DNA from: Clostridiales bacterium
Lineage (GTDB): Bacteria > Bacillota > Clostridia > Christensenellales > UBA1750
DNA: 32,037 bases
NCBI GenBank assembly: GCA_015056005.1
Contig: SVHB01000032.1
Location: 1-32,037, forward strand
Direction: 5' to 3'
Position 1 is the stretch's first letter; each line of letters opens with the position of its first letter. The position numbers were made by a program, and so were the translations under genes. The notes beneath the pieces were generated by a model, which was given only the letters and a program-made list of their open reading frames with translations, did not search any database and was not told where the DNA came from. Of the stretch, positions 24,319-31,978 are shown in pieces.

Positions 24319-25273
24319 TGAAAAAGGCAAACAAAGTATGGCTGATTATTGCTGTCTTTCTTGTGCTGATAGGATGCGTCCTCTTTGCAGCGGTGATGTC
24401 GGCGCTTAAATGGGATTTTACCAAACTCTCAACTGTTCAATACGAAACCAATACCTATAATATCAGCGAGGCATTTGAAAGCATATCTGTAAATACACAA
24501 ACCGCAGACATCGTGTTCGCAGTATCCGATAATAGAAAGTGCAAGGTGGAGTGCCTTGAGGAAGAAAATGAAAAGCATTTCGTCGCAGTTGAAGAAGGCA
24601 TTCTGAATATTGAGTTGGTTTATGAAAGAGCCGGATATTTCGGATTGGATTTCGGATCGCCCAGGATAACGGTTTATCTCCCTGAAACGCAGTACAATTC
24701 ACTGTTCATTGACGGCAGCACCGGAGATATCGAAATACCTAAAGTTTTTTGTTTCAATAATGCTGATATCTCATTAAGTACAGGTGATGTTGATTTTTAT
24801 GCATCTGCTTTGGAGACGATCAAAATAAAAACAGGTACCGGGGATATCAATGCGGAAAATTTCTCTGCCGGGGCTGTGGAACTTTCGGTTTCCACAGGTA
24901 GGGTGACTGTTTCGTCCCTAAGCTGTGAAGGTGATATTACTGTCGGCGTAACAACAGGCGATGCGGATCTTAACGATATCCGGTGCAAAAGCGTTATATC
25001 AAGCGGCGGTACAGGCGATATATCTTTGATTACGTTATTGCCGCAGAAAGGTTTTCTATAAAAAGAAGTACGGGTGATGTACGATTTGAAAGCAGCGATG
25101 CCGCCGAGATTTTTATAGAAACGGGTACGGGATACGTTATGGGCACTTTGCTTACCGATAAGGTGTTTGTTATACAAACCGATACGGGGGACGTTGATGT
25201 TCCCCAAAGCACGAACGGCGGTATATGCAAGGTTACAACCGGTACCGGGGATATAAAACTGAATATCCAATAA
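24318..25273 (+). pseudogene. DUF4097-family beta-helix protein, interrupted by a frameshift
   Basis: Membrane-anchored protein with an N-terminal helix (WLIIAVFLVLIGCVLFAAVM) and a repetitive beta-helix of STGD/TGTGDI units typical of DUF4097. The first frame (24318-25061, 247 residues) ends soon after GGTGDISL in unrelated residues. The expected continuation, VIAAERFSIKRSTGDVRFES to the stop at 25273, is in the next frame. Loss of one base near 25026-25036 explains the break; restored, the protein would be about 318 residues, the usual size. GGAGG precedes the ATG, which overlaps the DUF1700 stop by one base. It may be a true mutation, phase variation or an assembly error. A truncated but still anchored product is possible. 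Confidence 0.85.
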
Positions 25274-25304
25274 AACTTGTGAACACATCCGCTGTCACAA
25301 ACCA

Positions 25305-25343
25305 AAAACCTCCGTATGATATGAGCATGCGGAGGTTTTATTT
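25305..25343. terminator. Bidirectional terminator between converging genes
   Basis: 14-bp stem (AAAACCTCCGTATG with CATGCGGAGGTTTT, one G-T pair) and a seven-base loop. T-rich tails follow on both strands, serving the DUF4097 gene and spoVAE. Confidence 0.88.
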
Positions 25344-25362
25344 GCATCACTTTTGTAAGCTC

Positions 25363-25719
25363 TCAGTCCTTGGTTTTGGGGGAGAATATCACCGCGTTTA
25401 ACAGCCCGAAAACTATTGCCGCCGATATGCCGGTTGCTGCGGCTTTGATCCCGCCGAAAAAAGCTCCGATAAGGCCGTATTCTTTTACTGCACTTATCGC
25501 GCCCCTTGCAAGGGTATAGCCAAAGCCTGTCAGAGGTATGGTGGCGCCGGCTCCTGCGAATTCCACGATCGGTTTATAGACCCCAAACGCAGTGAGCACA
25601 GTTCCGAGTACCACAAACAGCACAAGGATCCTTGAGCTTGTAAGCTTTGTATACATTATCAGCAGCTGACCTATGGCGCAGATGATGCCGCCGACTACGA
25701 ATGCTTTTAGATACGCCAT
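25363..25719 (-). CDS. spoVAE: Stage V sporulation protein AE
   Basis: 118-residue integral membrane protein with about four helices, matching SpoVAE (AEb type). SpoVA proteins form the inner-membrane channel for dipicolinic acid uptake into, and release from, spores. The N-terminus (YLKAFVVGGIICAIGQLLI) and the GAGATIPLTGFGYTLARGA motif are characteristic. GAGGTGA precedes the ATG by 5 bases, and the gene starts 3 bases after the spoVAD stop. It is followed by the bidirectional terminator. Confidence 0.93.
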   Translation of the reverse strand: MAYLKAFVVGGIICAIGQLLIMYTKLTSSRILVLFVVLGTVLTAFGVYKPIVEFAGAGATIPLTGFGYTLARGAISAVKEYGLIGAFFGGIKAAATGISAAIVFGLLNAVIFSPKTKD

Positions 25720-25722
25720 GTT

Positions 25723-26736
25723 TCACCTCACGTTTTCTATTACAACGCAATGCGCTATGCAGGGGATACTGTCGCCCTGCATTGAGCTGGTGGTTGATAA
25801 AAGCGCGCCCGTTGCCGCAAACAGAAGGGAGTTTATCTCCTTTTTTTCAAGCATGCTCAAAAGATGACCGTTGAGCACGCTTGCGCTGCAGCCGCAGCCG
25901 CTGCCGCCCGCATGGACATCCTGATCGGCTGAAAATATCTCGCAGCCGCAGTCGATGTAATTGCTCCCAAGGGTTATGCTCTCCTTTTGCATCAGCTCTT
26001 TCATCAGCTTCATACCGATCATTCCAAGATCACCCGTTGCGATAAGGTCATAGTCCGAAGGTTTTTTGCCGGTATCGCGAAAATGGGTGATGAGAAGATC
26101 CGCTGCCGCGGGAGCCATGGCAGCGCCCATGTTGTTTGCATCTAAAATATCGTAATCTATAACCCTGCCCACAGTGCCGCAGGTTACAGCAGGCCCTGCT
26201 GCGCCGCTTTGAAGCACAGTACAGCCGCAGCCGGTAACGGTCCACTGCGCTGTGGGAGTCCGCTGGTTTCCAAGCTCGAGTGGCATCCTGTATTGGCGCT
26301 CTGCAGTTGAAAAATGACTCGAGACCGCGCAGGCGCAGGTGTTTGCAAAACCGCCGTCAATGAGCGCTGAGCCTATGAGCAGCGATTCCGCCATAGTGCT
26401 GCAGGCGTTATAAAGACCGATATAGGGCAGTCCCAGATCTCTTGCGGCAAACGAAGCGCTGATTATCTGATTCAAAAGATCTCCGCCGATCAGAAAATCA
26501 ATGTTGTCAGATACAAGTCCGCCTTTTTCTATCGCGAATTTGACCGCTTCCTTGTACATCTTGCGCTCTGCCTTTTCAAAGGAAGACTCGCCCATCAGAT
26601 CGTCTTTTTCCATGACCATGTCAAAAGTGTCCGCCAAAGGTCCTTTTCCTTCTTTGGGGCCGACTATGGAAGCGTATGAGCGTATTCTCGGTTTACCGGT
26701 ATATATAAGAGTACTTTTTCCTATCCTTGTGCCCAA
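25723..26736 (-). CDS. spoVAD: Stage V sporulation protein AD
   Basis: 337-residue thiolase-fold protein that binds dipicolinic acid in the SpoVA complex. Recognisable segments are the start GKSTLIYTGKPRIRSYASIVGPKEG (seen in part), the thiolase-type YNACSTMAESL, the QWTVTGCGCTVL region and GGSGCGCSASVLNGHLL near the C-terminus. The start is a TTG at 26736 with AGGAGG 7 bases upstream. The longer frame from an ATG at 26808 adds residues unlike the family. spoVAC, which usually precedes spoVAD, is absent; a divergent gene lies upstream. Expression in the forespore is expected, but no convincing sigma-G site was seen. Confidence 0.94.
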   Translation of the reverse strand: MGTRIGKSTLIYTGKPRIRSYASIVGPKEGKGPLADTFDMVMEKDDLMGESSFEKAERKMYKEAVKFAIEKGGLVSDNIDFLIGGDLLNQIISASFAARDLGLPYIGLYNACSTMAESLLIGSALIDGGFANTCACAVSSHFSTAERQYRMPLELGNQRTPTAQWTVTGCGCTVLQSGAAGPAVTCGTVGRVIDYDILDANNMGAAMAPAAADLLITHFRDTGKKPSDYDLIATGDLGMIGMKLMKELMQKESITLGSNYIDCGCEIFSADQDVHAGGSGCGCSASVLNGHLLSMLEKKEINSLLFAATGALLSTTSSMQGDSIPCIAHCVVIENVR

Positions 26737-26782
26737 TTTTAGACCTCCTAAAAAGGTTGGTGCTTTTATTTTGAGCCTTTTA

Positions 26783-26791
26783 TGATATAAT
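26783..26791 (+). promoter_or_regulatory. Extended -10 promoter of the TIM-barrel gene
   Basis: TGATATAAT, a consensus extended -10, with no clear -35. It lies about 97 bases before the start codon. The leader (26797-26887) can fold CAGTAA/TTACTG (26831-26847) flanked by AGCGT/ACGCT. Confidence 0.5.
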
Positions 26792-26887
26792 ATACTAAGG
26801 CACATCAAAATCGGATAATTGTTGAAGCGTCAGTAAAACTCTTACTGGGAAAACATGGAAACGCTGTGATTCATGGAGGAAAGAATT

Positions 26888-27730
26888 ATGTGGAAACAGA
26901 AGATCGGAATATCGCTTGCGGGAAAATATCCTATCCCGACAGCAGATGCGGTAAGAATGCTTAAAGAAATCGGCTTTGATGCGGTGTCTCCGATATGGGA
27001 AGCAGGGATGGATATCACGGATACGATAAATGCTGCAAGGCAATGCGGGCTTATCATCCAATCGCTTCATGCGCCGTTTTCCAAAGCGGCTGATATGTGG
27101 AGCAGGGATAAAGACATAAGCTCGGCGGCTTTAAAGGACCTGCTTGATTCTCTTGAGGTGTGCGAAAAATTCGATATTCCTGTGATGGTCGTTCATACGT
27201 GGATAGGCTTTGAATACGATTTTTGCAAGGAAGAATTGTATTTTGCAAATTTTGACGAGCTGATATGTGCGGCAAAGCAAAAGGGGATAAAGATAGCGTT
27301 TGAAAATACCGAAGGCGAGGAATTCCTCAATGCTTTGATGGAGCATTTTGAAAACGAATCTCAGGTCGGCTTTTGCTGGGACTCAGGGCATGAGCTTTGC
27401 TATAACCATTCCAAGGACCTGCTCAAAAAATACGGCGAAAAACTTATCATGACTCACTTGAATGATAACCTTGGCATCAGCAGATTCGACGGAAGCACCT
27501 ACTGGACCGATGATCTGCATCTGCTTCCCTATGACGGCATTGCCGATTGGGATGATAATATCGAAAGGCTCAGGCGCTCAAATCATCAGGAGATACTTAA
27601 TTTTGAATTGACCACCGCTTCTAAGCCCGGCAGACACGATAACGATCTTTATGCCAAAATGAGCCTTGAAGAATATTATTCTCTTGCCTACAGCCGTGCA
27701 TGCAGGATCGCTTACAGATATTCAAAATAA
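26888..27730 (+). CDS. Sugar phosphate isomerase/epimerase-like TIM-barrel protein
   Basis: 280-residue protein of the xylose isomerase-like/AP endonuclease 2 superfamily. Probable metal ligands appear in the usual order: Glu in AFENTEG, Asp and His in CWDSGHE, His in THLNDN and Glu in NFELTT. GFDAVSPIWEAG and SLHAPFS fit early barrel strands. The ATG at 26888 has GGAGG 8 bases upstream; an in-frame ATG at 26873 overlaps that site. It is monocistronic between its own promoter and terminator. The substrate is probably a sugar or cyclitol derivative, but a specific reaction cannot be named. Confidence 0.88.
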   Translation: MWKQKIGISLAGKYPIPTADAVRMLKEIGFDAVSPIWEAGMDITDTINAARQCGLIIQSLHAPFSKAADMWSRDKDISSAALKDLLDSLEVCEKFDIPVMVVHTWIGFEYDFCKEELYFANFDELICAAKQKGIKIAFENTEGEEFLNALMEHFENESQVGFCWDSGHELCYNHSKDLLKKYGEKLIMTHLNDNLGISRFDGSTYWTDDLHLLPYDGIADWDDNIERLRRSNHQEILNFELTTASKPGRHDNDLYAKMSLEEYYSLAYSRACRIAYRYSK

Positions 27731-27740
27731 ACGGGAATAA

Positions 27741-27775
27741 AAACGCCATGTTTTTTGCGAAAACATGGTGTTTTT
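27741..27775. terminator. Bidirectional terminator
   Basis: 14-bp stem (AAACGCCATGTTTT with AAAACATGGTGTTT, one G-T pair), loop of five, T-runs on both strands. It separates the converging TIM-barrel and dehydroquinase-like genes. Confidence 0.88.
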
Positions 27776-27827
27776 CATTGGTATCAAGCAGAAGTATCTG
27801 CATTTTTATTGATTTTCGAAATGCCTG

Positions 27828-28586
27828 TTAAAAATCCACCCTGTCACATATGGTCTTCATTGTGCTCAAAAGCGGCTGGGAGGGCGTGGAGAGCGCATCG
27901 TGTTCGTATACACAAAGCGCCATACAGCAGCCGAGCTTTATTCCAAGCCTTCTGTGAAGGGAGCATTCGCCGCCGGATAAGAACAGGAAGGGCGCACCCA
28001 GCTCTCTTTTCAAAAGATCGGTTATGCGCAGATTCTCGATCTGCTGCTCCATGGTCGAAGCGCCCGTCACGATCTTGATAACATCCGCGCCGCGCCTTTT
28101 TTGCTCAAATGCGACCTCAAGCACGCGCTGAGCGGGCGTGAATTTAAGTATATGCGAAGAAATGGTGACTTCTGCGCCAAGGCTGTGCAGCTCGTTTATC
28201 AGTTCAATCTGCTTTTTTATCGCATCCTCATTATCCGTCAGCTGCTCGGGATGCGGACAGAACATATCTCCGATCACATCCAGGAGGGTGACACCGCTTT
28301 TGGCAAGGGTTATCAAGCCTTCTTTGAGCTCATCATCGGACCTGCCTGCGTTAAAAGAGCTGCGGTAGTTGGTTGCATAGCAGGGTCTTCCCTTCATTTC
28401 GGAAATGATCCTTTTGTATGTATCGGGATTTTGATACTCTGGCTTTAAGGATTCGACCTGAAGCCCATAAGCGTCCGCGCCAAGCATATTGGCGTTTCTG
28501 ATCCTGCCGATGGCGGTTTCTGGGGTTTGGCATTGAAGCATAACCGTAAGAAGAGGCTTGTTACTGTTTGCAAACGTCGGCTTCAA
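27828..28586 (-). CDS. Type I 3-dehydroquinate dehydratase-like protein
   Basis: 252-residue class I aldolase-fold protein resembling AroD. The Schiff-base lysine (Lys171 in GADVIKIV), the catalytic histidine (His145 in SSHILKFTP), an Arg at 212 and the LSTPSQP lid with Ser233 and Gln236 are kept. However, the Glu that in AroD lies in the vElR motif (E46 in Salmonella numbering) is Gly41 in ADAYGLQVE, the following Arg is Gln, and the E86 position falls at Asn79/Ala80. It may therefore act on another substrate by imine chemistry. The start is a TTG with GGAGGG upstream, overlapping the SDR stop (TTGA). It is the last gene of an operon with a glycyl radical enzyme and an SDR. A biosynthetic aroD role is less likely in this setting. 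Confidence 0.82.
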   Translation of the reverse strand: MKPTFANSNKPLLTVMLQCQTPETAIGRIRNANMLGADAYGLQVESLKPEYQNPDTYKRIISEMKGRPCYATNYRSSFNAGRSDDELKEGLITLAKSGVTLLDVIGDMFCPHPEQLTDNEDAIKKQIELINELHSLGAEVTISSHILKFTPAQRVLEVAFEQKRRGADVIKIVTGASTMEQQIENLRITDLLKRELGAPFLFLSGGECSLHRRLGIKLGCCMALCVYEHDALSTPSQPLLSTMKTICDRVDF

Positions 28587-29353
28587 AGCTGATCCCTCCT
28601 TTTCATGGCGTTTCTTCCGCCGTCGATCATAATGTTTTCACCGTTGATAAACTGTCCTTTGTCCGAAGCAATGAACAGGCAAAGATCGACGATCTCCTGA
28701 GGATCTGCGGCTCTGCCCAAAAGCGTTTTCATGTTTGCCATCGCCGCGCGGGTGAGCACGGGACCGGGGGAAACGCAAACGCAGCGGATGCCGTATTTGG
28801 AGCCGAACTGAGCGATGGATTTTGTAAGGCCGTACATGAGGCCTGCTTTGGAGGTTGGGTAGTCCATACCGTAGCCGTCGCCCTCGGCGCCGGTTATGGA
28901 GCCTATGTTTATGATCAGACCGCTTTTCTGCTCGCGCATTTGCTTGAGGACGGCGTGTGCAAAATAAAACGGTCCTTTAAGGTTCACATCGATACCCCAA
29001 TCATAAACCTCGATCGGCACATCCGGGAATTCGGGATGCTCTTTTTTGTCTACTTTCTGCATGCGTACGGCAGTCCCGCCGGCGAAATTTGCCATCACAT
29101 CGATGCTGCCGAAGGCTTCCACTGCCTTATCTCTCGCGTTTATTACCTGCGCATAATCCCTTACGTCGCAGATCACGCCGATGGCTTTCCCTTTTCCTTT
29201 TTCGTTTATCTCAAAAACCTTTTCAAAAAGCACCTGCTCGTTTATATCGCACATAACAACATTTCCGCCAAGGCTTGCAAAATTTTGAGCAAAAAGCAGC
29301 CCCATGCCTGATGCTGCGCCCGTGGATATAGCTGTTTTGCCAGTAAATTCCAT
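28583..29353 (-). CDS. Short-chain dehydrogenase/reductase
   Basis: 256-residue NAD(P)-dependent SDR of the classical type. The cofactor motif TGAASGMG is at residues ~11-18, with an Asp after the second strand (MCDIN) favouring NAD. NFAGG replaces NNAG, the catalytic Ser is in NIGSITG, and YPTSK supplies Tyr and Lys. The C-terminus ends in the usual GGR dimer region. GGAGG lies before the ATG, 28 bases after the glycyl radical enzyme gene. It likely oxidises or reduces a hydroxyl/keto intermediate of the same pathway. The substrate is unknown. Confidence 0.93.
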   Translation of the reverse strand: MEFTGKTAISTGAASGMGLLFAQNFASLGGNVVMCDINEQVLFEKVFEINEKGKGKAIGVICDVRDYAQVINARDKAVEAFGSIDVMANFAGGTAVRMQKVDKKEHPEFPDVPIEVYDWGIDVNLKGPFYFAHAVLKQMREQKSGLIINIGSITGAEGDGYGMDYPTSKAGLMYGLTKSIAQFGSKYGIRCVCVSPGPVLTRAAMANMKTLLGRAADPQEIVDLCLFIASDKGQFINGENIMIDGGRNAMKRRDQL

Positions 29354-29381
29354 AATCTGCTCCTCCTATATTATTTTTACA

Positions 29382-31541
29382 TCATCCGGTATGACGAATT
29401 CTGCTGATTATGTCGTTTTGAAGCTCTGCAGAAAGATTTACAAAGCGCGCTGAATAACCGCCGACTCTCACTATCAGGTTTTTGTGCTCTTCGGGAGAGT
29501 TCTGCGCATCGAGCAGTTCTTCGACCGATGTGGTATTGCCTTGGAATATCTGACAGTTTTTGCTTAAGAAAACCTTCAGAAGCTGCGAGATCAGCGTTTC
29601 GTTTGCCCATGAGCTGTCAAAATCCCACATAGTGGAAGCGCCGCCGGCAAACTTCCTGTAGGGAAGCTTACTGCAGGAATTAATTGCAGCTGTGATACCT
29701 TCGGTCATTGAAGGGGAGTGCGGCGTGACCCCGTGAGCGACAGCCTTGCCGGAATTCCTGCCGTCGGCAGTCGCACCCAAGACCGTTGCAGCCTGCGGAG
29801 AGTATACGAAGGTGAGGATAACAGGCTTACCTTTGCCGCCCCAGCGCGTGTTATAATCAAGATACATATCCGAAAAATCGGAGAAAAGCCGCGCGGCAAG
29901 CGCATCTGCTTCATCGTTATCCATGCCGTATTTGGGTATGGCGCGAAGCTTTGCCTGCAGGCGTTCATAACCCGAAAAATCAGCTTTCAATGCGTCGACA
30001 AGTTCTGAAGCGGTGCATATCTTTTTATCGAACACAGCATATTTGATAGCAAAGAGTCCGTCCGCAACGTTGGGCAGCGCAAGATGCGTACCGCCGTAAT
30101 CGTGGTACCTGGCTCCGCCCGCATGCATGTTTCTGCCTCTTTCCAAGCAATCATCGATCATACTGGAAATGAGATAAGAAGGACGGGCCTTCTGAGCATA
30201 TTGACTGGATATATCCTGCTTTTTTAGATATATGGTGGTCAATCGTTTGGCTTCGGCGATAAAATCAAGGTAAAAGCTCTCAAAATCGTTATAATTTACA
30301 AGACCTTTATCGGCATGGAAGGAAGAAATTCTCTTTCCCGTTTTAAGGCATATACCGCCCGTGATCATCAGCTCCAGCATTTTGGCCGTGTTCTGCCAGC
30401 CGATGTACAGAAAATCGGAAGTCATGCCCTGTACACCCACTTCCATACAGCCGCCGCACGCATACTCCACCGCGTCACGGTAGGGCGTGCCGCGCTGAAC
30501 AAGCGCATCGATAACCGCCGGATCGTATAGTATCTGCGCCCTGTTGCGCCCTGACATCATATACCGTGCGCAAAGCTTTATAAGCTCTTCCGGGGGATCC
30601 TTGGGCAGCCTTATATAAACGGAAGGGTGCAGGATGTTCAGATCCATGATCGATTCCACCATGATATATGTCAGCGGATTCACAGCAGAACAGCCGTTGG
30701 GGTAGGTTCCTCCTGCAACGATTGCCTCTACCCAGCCGTCGTTTCCGTAAAGCCTCTCATCGATGCGCAGAAAAAGCTCGTCGATTATCTCTTTTGCTTC
30801 CGTTAAAGTACATCTGCCTGCTTTGAGATCCCTCTCCAAATAAGGCCAGAGATAATAATCCAGCCTTCCCGGTCCGTTTCCGCCGTAAGGATTTTCTTTC
30901 ATAACGACGATATGCTGCATGAAAAAGGCCTGTACCGCATCCAAAAAAGTTTCGGCAGGGTATCGCGGAACTTTTTTCATTCGCTGAGCAAGCTCAAAGT
31001 TTCCGATCTTTTCATAAGCTTCGATGTGCTTATCGTTAAAAGCAAGCAGAGCATCCAATAGGATCAGAACACCTTTATAAAACTGTTCGGCTTCCTCATC
31101 CTTGGCGTTTTTGAGTGCCTTCTCGTACTGCTCCTTAAAGCCTGAAACACCCATAGACAGAATTCTGTCGAAAAACCAGGTGATATGACCCTTTGCACCG
31201 GTTCCGATAAGCTGATTTGCAATCAATTCTTGCGCTTCTGGGTATTGGGATATGAATTCTTTATCTGCGCCTGTATCGCAATCAAGGTCGGGATCTATGC
31301 GCTCTGCCGGCGCTTCGTTGGTATGATATACTCTTCCGCCGATGCGATCCTCGGGATATACATATATATCCTGGTTTTCTATTGCAAACGCCATTGCCCG
31401 CGCAGCCTTTTCCCATTGCTCCAAATGAGAAAATACTGTAAGCGCAGATGAATGATAATCTTTGCGGAAATGCGAAACGATCCTGCTCTGACCGAGCTTT
31501 GCGCATTTCTGTTCAAGCTCTTTGATTCTTTCGCTTATCAT
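29382..31541 (-). CDS. Glycyl radical enzyme, diol dehydratase/PFL-like family
   Basis: 719-residue glycyl radical enzyme, somewhat shorter than the usual 780-850. The radical loop RVGGYSARF near the C-terminus places the radical on Gly695. The active-site thiyl residue is probably Cys365 in CGGCMEVGVQG. The C-x-E arrangement is that of the dehydratase, C-N lyase and decarboxylase subgroups rather than pyruvate formate-lyase, which has paired Cys. Such enzymes are oxygen-sensitive and need a radical SAM activase, which is not in the window. It is first in the operon, with promoter TTGATT-17-TATAAT and GAAGGG before the ATG. The reaction is not predictable; dehydration of a polyol-like substrate is a reasonable guess. 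Confidence 0.93.
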   Translation of the reverse strand: MISERIKELEQKCAKLGQSRIVSHFRKDYHSSALTVFSHLEQWEKAARAMAFAIENQDIYVYPEDRIGGRVYHTNEAPAERIDPDLDCDTGADKEFISQYPEAQELIANQLIGTGAKGHITWFFDRILSMGVSGFKEQYEKALKNAKDEEAEQFYKGVLILLDALLAFNDKHIEAYEKIGNFELAQRMKKVPRYPAETFLDAVQAFFMQHIVVMKENPYGGNGPGRLDYYLWPYLERDLKAGRCTLTEAKEIIDELFLRIDERLYGNDGWVEAIVAGGTYPNGCSAVNPLTYIMVESIMDLNILHPSVYIRLPKDPPEELIKLCARYMMSGRNRAQILYDPAVIDALVQRGTPYRDAVEYACGGCMEVGVQGMTSDFLYIGWQNTAKMLELMITGGICLKTGKRISSFHADKGLVNYNDFESFYLDFIAEAKRLTTIYLKKQDISSQYAQKARPSYLISSMIDDCLERGRNMHAGGARYHDYGGTHLALPNVADGLFAIKYAVFDKKICTASELVDALKADFSGYERLQAKLRAIPKYGMDNDEADALAARLFSDFSDMYLDYNTRWGGKGKPVILTFVYSPQAATVLGATADGRNSGKAVAHGVTPHSPSMTEGITAAINSCSKLPYRKFAGGASTMWDFDSSWANETLISQLLKVFLSKNCQIFQGNTTSVEELLDAQNSPEEHKNLIVRVGGYSARFVNLSAELQNDIISRIRHTG

Positions 31542-31574
31542 AGTTTTTTATCCCTTCGGAAAACTCATAAACCA

Positions 31575-31603
31575 ATTATAACAAATTTATTTACTATAAT
31601 CAA
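31575..31603 (-). promoter_or_regulatory. Promoter of the glycyl radical enzyme operon
   Basis: On the minus strand TTGATT (31603-31598), 17 bases and TATAAT (31580-31575) with an extended -10 TG. Confidence 0.7.
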
Positions 31604-31604
31604 A

Positions 31605-31648
31605 TCTAAAATAAATCGGCAGCGATAGTGCATTACCGCTGCCGATTT
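31605..31648 (-). terminator. Terminator of the 35-residue ORF
   Basis: Perfect 12-bp stem AAATCGGCAGCG/CGCTGCCGATTT (31613-31648) with a 12-base loop. It begins one base after the stop codon at 31650 and is followed on the minus strand by ATTTTAGATTT. The other strand has no T-run. Confidence 0.7.
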
Positions 31649-31649
31649 G

Positions 31650-31757
31650 TTATAAAATTTGAAATATCCAATAAATTATGCCGCAAATAACCGAAGTGAA
31701 CGTTCCGTACACGATGACGGGGCCTGCAAACGTAAACAGCTTTGCGCCTACGCCCAT
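31650..31757 (-). CDS. Small membrane peptide (35 residues)
   Basis: A short ORF: MGVGAKLFTFAGPVIVYG followed by 17 mostly hydrophobic residues ending in IFQIL. It would form one or two membrane segments. GAGGG lies 7 bases before the ATG, and a strong terminator follows one base after the stop. These signals make it look like a complete small gene rather than chance. No family was recognised. A decayed N-terminus of a larger membrane protein is the alternative. Confidence 0.5.
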   Translation of the reverse strand: MGVGAKLFTFAGPVIVYGTFTSVICGIIYWIFQIL

Positions 31758-31808
31758 GATATATCCCTCTGCTGCTGTCAATATAGGACACAGTAAGTTG
31801 AAAAAACA

Positions 31809-31837
31809 TTTACATTAAAACTTTAGTGTAGTACAAT
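31809..31837 (+). promoter_or_regulatory. Promoter toward the right-edge gene
   Basis: TTTACA (31809-31814), 17 bases and TACAAT (31832-31837). It implies a 5' leader of about 135 bases. In that leader CAACATT (from about 31855) and AATGTTG (near 31905) could pair. Confidence 0.55.
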
Positions 31838-31978
31838 AAACAAAAGACACGATACAACATTTGTGTAAGCTCGTTAGTTTCTTATATACAAAGAAATGAT
31901 AATTCAATGTTGGTGTTGCCTATATAAGCAAAGTAGTTTTTTCAATTATAGTACTTGCAATTACGGAGGTAACAAAAG

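Noticed and set aside
26736-26830. Sigma-G forespore promoter for spoVAD
   Set aside because: The only candidate, CATAAAA with a poorly placed -35, matches the consensus too weakly.
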